From: Geobacteraceae bacterium
GTDB lineage: Bacteria > Desulfobacterota > Desulfuromonadia > Geobacterales > Pseudopelobacteraceae
Length of the DNA: 45,607 nt
Assembly (NCBI GenBank): GCA_025355965.1
Contig: JANXYR010000012.1
Coordinates: forward strand, 1-45,607
Direction of reading: 5' to 3'
Shown here: positions 43,424-45,607 of the stretch, in pieces
Layout: every line of letters begins with the position of its first letter
Numbering within the stretch: position 1 is the stretch's first letter
Position numbers and translations under genes: made by a program
The notes under the pieces: generated by a model
Databases searched by the model: none
Seen by the model: only the letters and a program-made list of their open reading frames with translations
Told to the model about the DNA's origin: nothing

Positions 43424-44287
43424 ATGAGCGAAACAACTATCGGAGTTATCGGCGGCAGTGGGCTGTATGATATGGAGGGGTTGGAGCAAGTCGAGCGGAT
43501 CAGGATTGAAACTCCATTCGGCGATCCTTCCGACGAATATGTCACCGGCATACTGAATGGTGTAAAAATGGTTTTTCTTCCCCGCCATGGGCGAGGACAC
43601 CGTCTGCTACCGTCTGATGTCAACTATCGCGCCAACATATACGGCATGAAGAAGCTCGGTGTGGAACGGATTATCTCCGTTTCTGCGGTGGGGAGTCTGA
43701 AGGACGCCATCGCCCCCGGACATATCGTGATCCCGGACCAGTTTTATGACCGCACCAAGGGGATCAGGAAGGACACGTTTTTTGGTGACGGGATAGTTGC
43801 CCATGTCGGCTTTGCCGATCCGGTATGCGGCGATCTTTCGAACACACTCTTCCACGCTGCCCAGAAAGCCGGTGCAACTACTCACAAGGGTGGAACGTAC
43901 ATCTGCATGGAAGGTCCCGCCTTTTCGACCCGTGCCGAATCATTTTCCTACCTTGCACTGGGAGCCTCCGTCATAGGCATGACCAACCTGACCGAAGCCA
44001 AATTGGCACGCGAGGCTGAGATCTGCTACGGCATTATCGCCCTTTCAACCGACTACGATTGCTGGCACGACTCGCACGAAGATGTGACTGTCGAAGCTAT
44101 CATCCAGATAATCCACCAGAATGTGGCTATGGCCAAAAACATTATCCGCCATGCGGTAGCGGAAATTGGGGACGGACGCCCCTGTTCCTGCGGTAGCGCT
44201 ATGCAGTATGCCGTCATTACCGACCGGTCCGTTATTCCTGAAGCTACCAAACAGAAGCTGGCACCTATTATCGGAAAATATCTTTAA
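43424..44287 (+). CDS. mtnP: S-methyl-5'-thioadenosine phosphorylase
   Basis: 287 residues from the ATG at 43424 (AAGGA upstream). Splits methylthioadenosine with phosphate to adenine and methylthioribose-1-phosphate, the first step of methionine salvage. Visible motifs: GVIGGSGLYDM, VFLPRHGRGH (phosphate site), YICMEGPAFSTRAES and MTNLTEAKLAREAEICY (substrate site), then TDYDCWH and a CSCG near the end. MtnP versus a purine nucleoside phosphorylase is decided mainly by the AFSTRAES/TNLTEAKLA pattern. Confidence 0.92.
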   Translation: MSETTIGVIGGSGLYDMEGLEQVERIRIETPFGDPSDEYVTGILNGVKMVFLPRHGRGHRLLPSDVNYRANIYGMKKLGVERIISVSAVGSLKDAIAPGHIVIPDQFYDRTKGIRKDTFFGDGIVAHVGFADPVCGDLSNTLFHAAQKAGATTHKGGTYICMEGPAFSTRAESFSYLALGASVIGMTNLTEAKLAREAEICYGIIALSTDYDCWHDSHEDVTVEAIIQIIHQNVAMAKNIIRHAVAEIGDGRPCSCGSAMQYAVITDRSVIPEATKQKLAPIIGKYL

Positions 44288-44356
44288 TTTTCATCTATTT
44301 AGTCTTTCATCTGTTTTACTTTGCGGCTTCCGAGATTATAAATGCTGTTTTACAGG

Positions 44357-45106
44357 CTAAAGGTCAGAGAATAAACAGGAGAGTGTCGCCGTCAGGCTCT
44401 CGGCGGCCCGGCGACTACTGCGTGAGAGGCGTATAAGCTGTGGTATGATGAATGGCTTTTGCAGAACCGTTAATAGTACTTTGTGGATACGGATGCAGCG
44501 CATATCCGGATCGCAGAATTCTTCCAGCGAAAAGCTAAGCTCCTCTGCGGCACTGTCGCTAACGGCGCGGATGGCCAACAGTGGAACGTTGGTTTTCGCA
44601 GCAACCATGGCGATCGCCCCGCTCTCCATTTCCACCACCGGGCTGGGGTAAGAACCCGGCATTATACCAGCCAGACGTTTTTTTGACGTGATGACGGATG
44701 TACTGACAAATGTACCTCCGACGACACGTTTACCCCCAGCAGCTTGACGTGCGACAAAGTTCTGACCGATCGATGAGAGCAGCATCGGAACAGCCTCAAA
44801 GACGTCTTCTTTGGCAATAATAATTTCCTTCGCCACGACAATATCACCGGTCAGCAATTCTGGAGCAACCGCGCCGCAGAACCCGGTTGTCACCAACAGA
44901 TCAGGGCGACCATCGCGCACCAGCATCTCTGCCGCCATGGCGGCATTGCCAAAGCCCATTCCGGATTCCACAAGCAGAAATTCATGCCCGATAAGACCAA
45001 AACAAGCAGCCTTAAACGTACCGACCCGCGCCGCCGTTGCCGTGCCTAGACTGTCCGCCACGGCACGGAATTCTTCCGGCATAGCTGTGATAATGCCGAT
45101 TTTCAT
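44357..45106 (-). CDS. Nucleoside phosphorylase/nucleosidase-family protein
   Basis: 249 residues from the ATG at 45106, with AGGAG nine bases upstream; an earlier start adds 24 residues of unlike sequence. Start MKIGIITAMPEEF, VESGMGFGNAAMAA, GFCGAV, VVEMESGAIAMVA and RAVSDSAAEE are hallmarks of the PNP_UDP_1 fold and of MTA/SAH nucleosidases (Mtn). The C-terminal extension with SRSSRRAAESL resembles the HpnG-type and futalosine-hydrolase-like relatives. It is convergent with mtnP, so the two may share purine-thioether salvage. Confidence 0.8.
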   Translation of the reverse strand: MKIGIITAMPEEFRAVADSLGTATAARVGTFKAACFGLIGHEFLLVESGMGFGNAAMAAEMLVRDGRPDLLVTTGFCGAVAPELLTGDIVVAKEIIIAKEDVFEAVPMLLSSIGQNFVARQAAGGKRVVGGTFVSTSVITSKKRLAGIMPGSYPSPVVEMESGAIAMVAAKTNVPLLAIRAVSDSAAEELSFSLEEFCDPDMRCIRIHKVLLTVLQKPFIIPQLIRLSRSSRRAAESLTATLSCLFSDL

Positions 45107-45171
45107 ATTCAGGCTCTCCTGCCCGGACTGTACAATTTCATAGGCCAATTTCAAAGCATAATATGAAATGC

Positions 45172-45200
45172 TGGACAAATTGTAATTGATATATTATATG
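45172..45200 (+). promoter_or_regulatory. Candidate promoter of tRNA-Ser
   Basis: TGGACA (45172-45177), a 17-bp spacer and TATATG (45195-45200), 16 bp before the tRNA, in an AT-rich stretch. Confidence 0.4.
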
Positions 45201-45216
45201 TATCGTTCGATTTTGT

Positions 45217-45307
45217 GGAGAGATGTCCGAGCGGTTGAAGGAGCACGCCTGGAAAGCGTGTGTACGTTAATAGCGTACCGAGGGTTCGAATCCCTCTCTC
45301 TCCGCCA
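45217..45307 (+). tRNA. tRNA-Ser (anticodon GGA)
   Basis: 91 nt with CCA encoded. Acceptor GGAGAGA (45217-45223) pairs with TCTCTCC (45297-45303), and the discriminator is G. The anticodon arm CACGC-CTGGAAA-GCGTG gives GGA. A long variable arm (TACG...CGTA) and a canonical GGTTCGAATCC T-arm are present, as expected for serine tRNAs. Confidence 0.96.
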
Positions 45308-45348
45308 TTTTTATTTTCAACTCATATGAATTTTTGTTTCACAGTTTG

Positions 45349-45472
45349 CAGGCGAACATGATAGCCGGGCCTCGCGCAACGGCACGCCGTGAACTCCGCC
45401 AGGTCCGGAAGGAAGCAACGGCAGCGGCTCCTGCTGTGTGCCGCGGGTAAACCCGGCTATCATGTGCGTCTG
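45349..45472 (+). ncRNA. ffs: Signal recognition particle 4.5S-type RNA
   Basis: The conserved SRP core CCAGGTCCGGAAGGAAGCA is present at about 45401-45419. A closing helix pairs CATGATAGCCGGG (45357-45369) with CCCGGCTATCATG (45452-45464) and can extend to CAGGCG/CGTCTG at the ends. Small bacterial form without an Alu domain. A T-rich tract follows at 45477-45486. The order tRNA-Ser, SRP RNA, dnaX agrees with many related genomes. End points are approximate. Confidence 0.93.
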
Positions 45473-45564
45473 TAAACTTCTTTTTCCTTCTACATCCCCC
45501 TGAACCAATTGCCCCTCCCCGTTTCACCACGTGGAGAGTCAGACTACCTGTGAGGTTAGATCTC

Positions 45565-45607
45565 TTGTCCAACGGCACGCACTATGAAGTCCTGGCAAGG
45601 AAATACC
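45565..45607 (+). CDS. dnaX: DNA polymerase III subunit gamma/tau, N-terminal fragment
   Basis: Partial gene cut by the window edge. From TTG at 45565 the frame reads MSNGTHYEVLARKY, matching the start of DnaX (xYxVLARKYRP). GAGG lies nine bases before the TTG; a GTG at 45550 is an alternative. The position after tRNA-Ser and the SRP RNA gene supports the call. Only about 14 codons are visible. Confidence 0.78.
   Translation, partial: MSNGTHYEVLARKY

Overview
The window looks like chromosome from a Geobacteraceae-type member of the Desulfuromonadia (Geobacter/Geotalea/Trichlorobacter relatives). I infer this from gene content: a tetraheme periplasmic flavocytochrome beside a Dcu carrier, sensor kinases with an NtrC-type regulator, a FIST protein, EFR1 flavodoxin-ferredoxins, a nucleoside phosphorylase beside an MTA phosphorylase, and a closing order of tRNA-Ser, SRP RNA and dnaX. 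Base composition is mid-range, with a more AT-rich patch at about 14.2-17.1 kb. The genus cannot be fixed from sequence alone.

Layout. 0-4.4 kb (minus strand): a CruF-like membrane protein, a four-heme flavocytochrome c fumarate reductase and a DcuA/DcuB-family carrier. A 390-bp spacer with a striking nested palindrome leads to a HAD phosphatase. 5.4-13 kb (minus): a soluble GAF-PAS histidine kinase behind a FIST protein, then nadA, a periplasmic-sensor histidine kinase and a sigma-54 response regulator joined by overlapping codons. 13-17.3 kb: a 2-hydroxyacid dehydrogenase, then an AT-rich insert (methyltransferase, AEC carrier, frameshifted outer-membrane barrel), bounded by two copies of a 19-bp promoter sequence; the second copy drives tRNA-Pro(CGG).

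17.4-25.3 kb (plus): TetR with twin operators, a frameshifted ABC1/UbiB-type kinase, an ABC ATPase and FtsX-type permease, a LolA-like periplasmic protein and an outer-membrane barrel. Together these look like a trans-envelope export route for a hydrophobic or lipid-like cargo. Three short hairpin repeats sit inside it, and one of them supplies the N-terminal codons of the barrel gene. 25.3-29.9 kb: a secreted metallo-beta-lactamase-fold hydrolase, a YbaK-like protein, and two EFR1 proteins around a TetA-like MFS transporter. 29.9-34.4 kb: ECF sigma factor, a 59-residue membrane protein, signal peptidase I, TonB and a TonB-dependent receptor.

34.5-45.6 kb: amino-acid racemase, DUF1330 and GyrI-like proteins, a BrnT/BrnA toxin-antitoxin pair, a SigZ-like sigma factor with a cysteine-rich tail followed by arsenite methyltransferase, AraC regulator, branched-chain aminotransferase, two tiny genes (HTH and membrane), cupin, MFS transporter, DUF2062 protein, MTA phosphorylase, nucleosidase, tRNA-Ser(GGA), SRP RNA and the first codons of dnaX. 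No prophage, transposase gene, CRISPR array or rRNA was seen.
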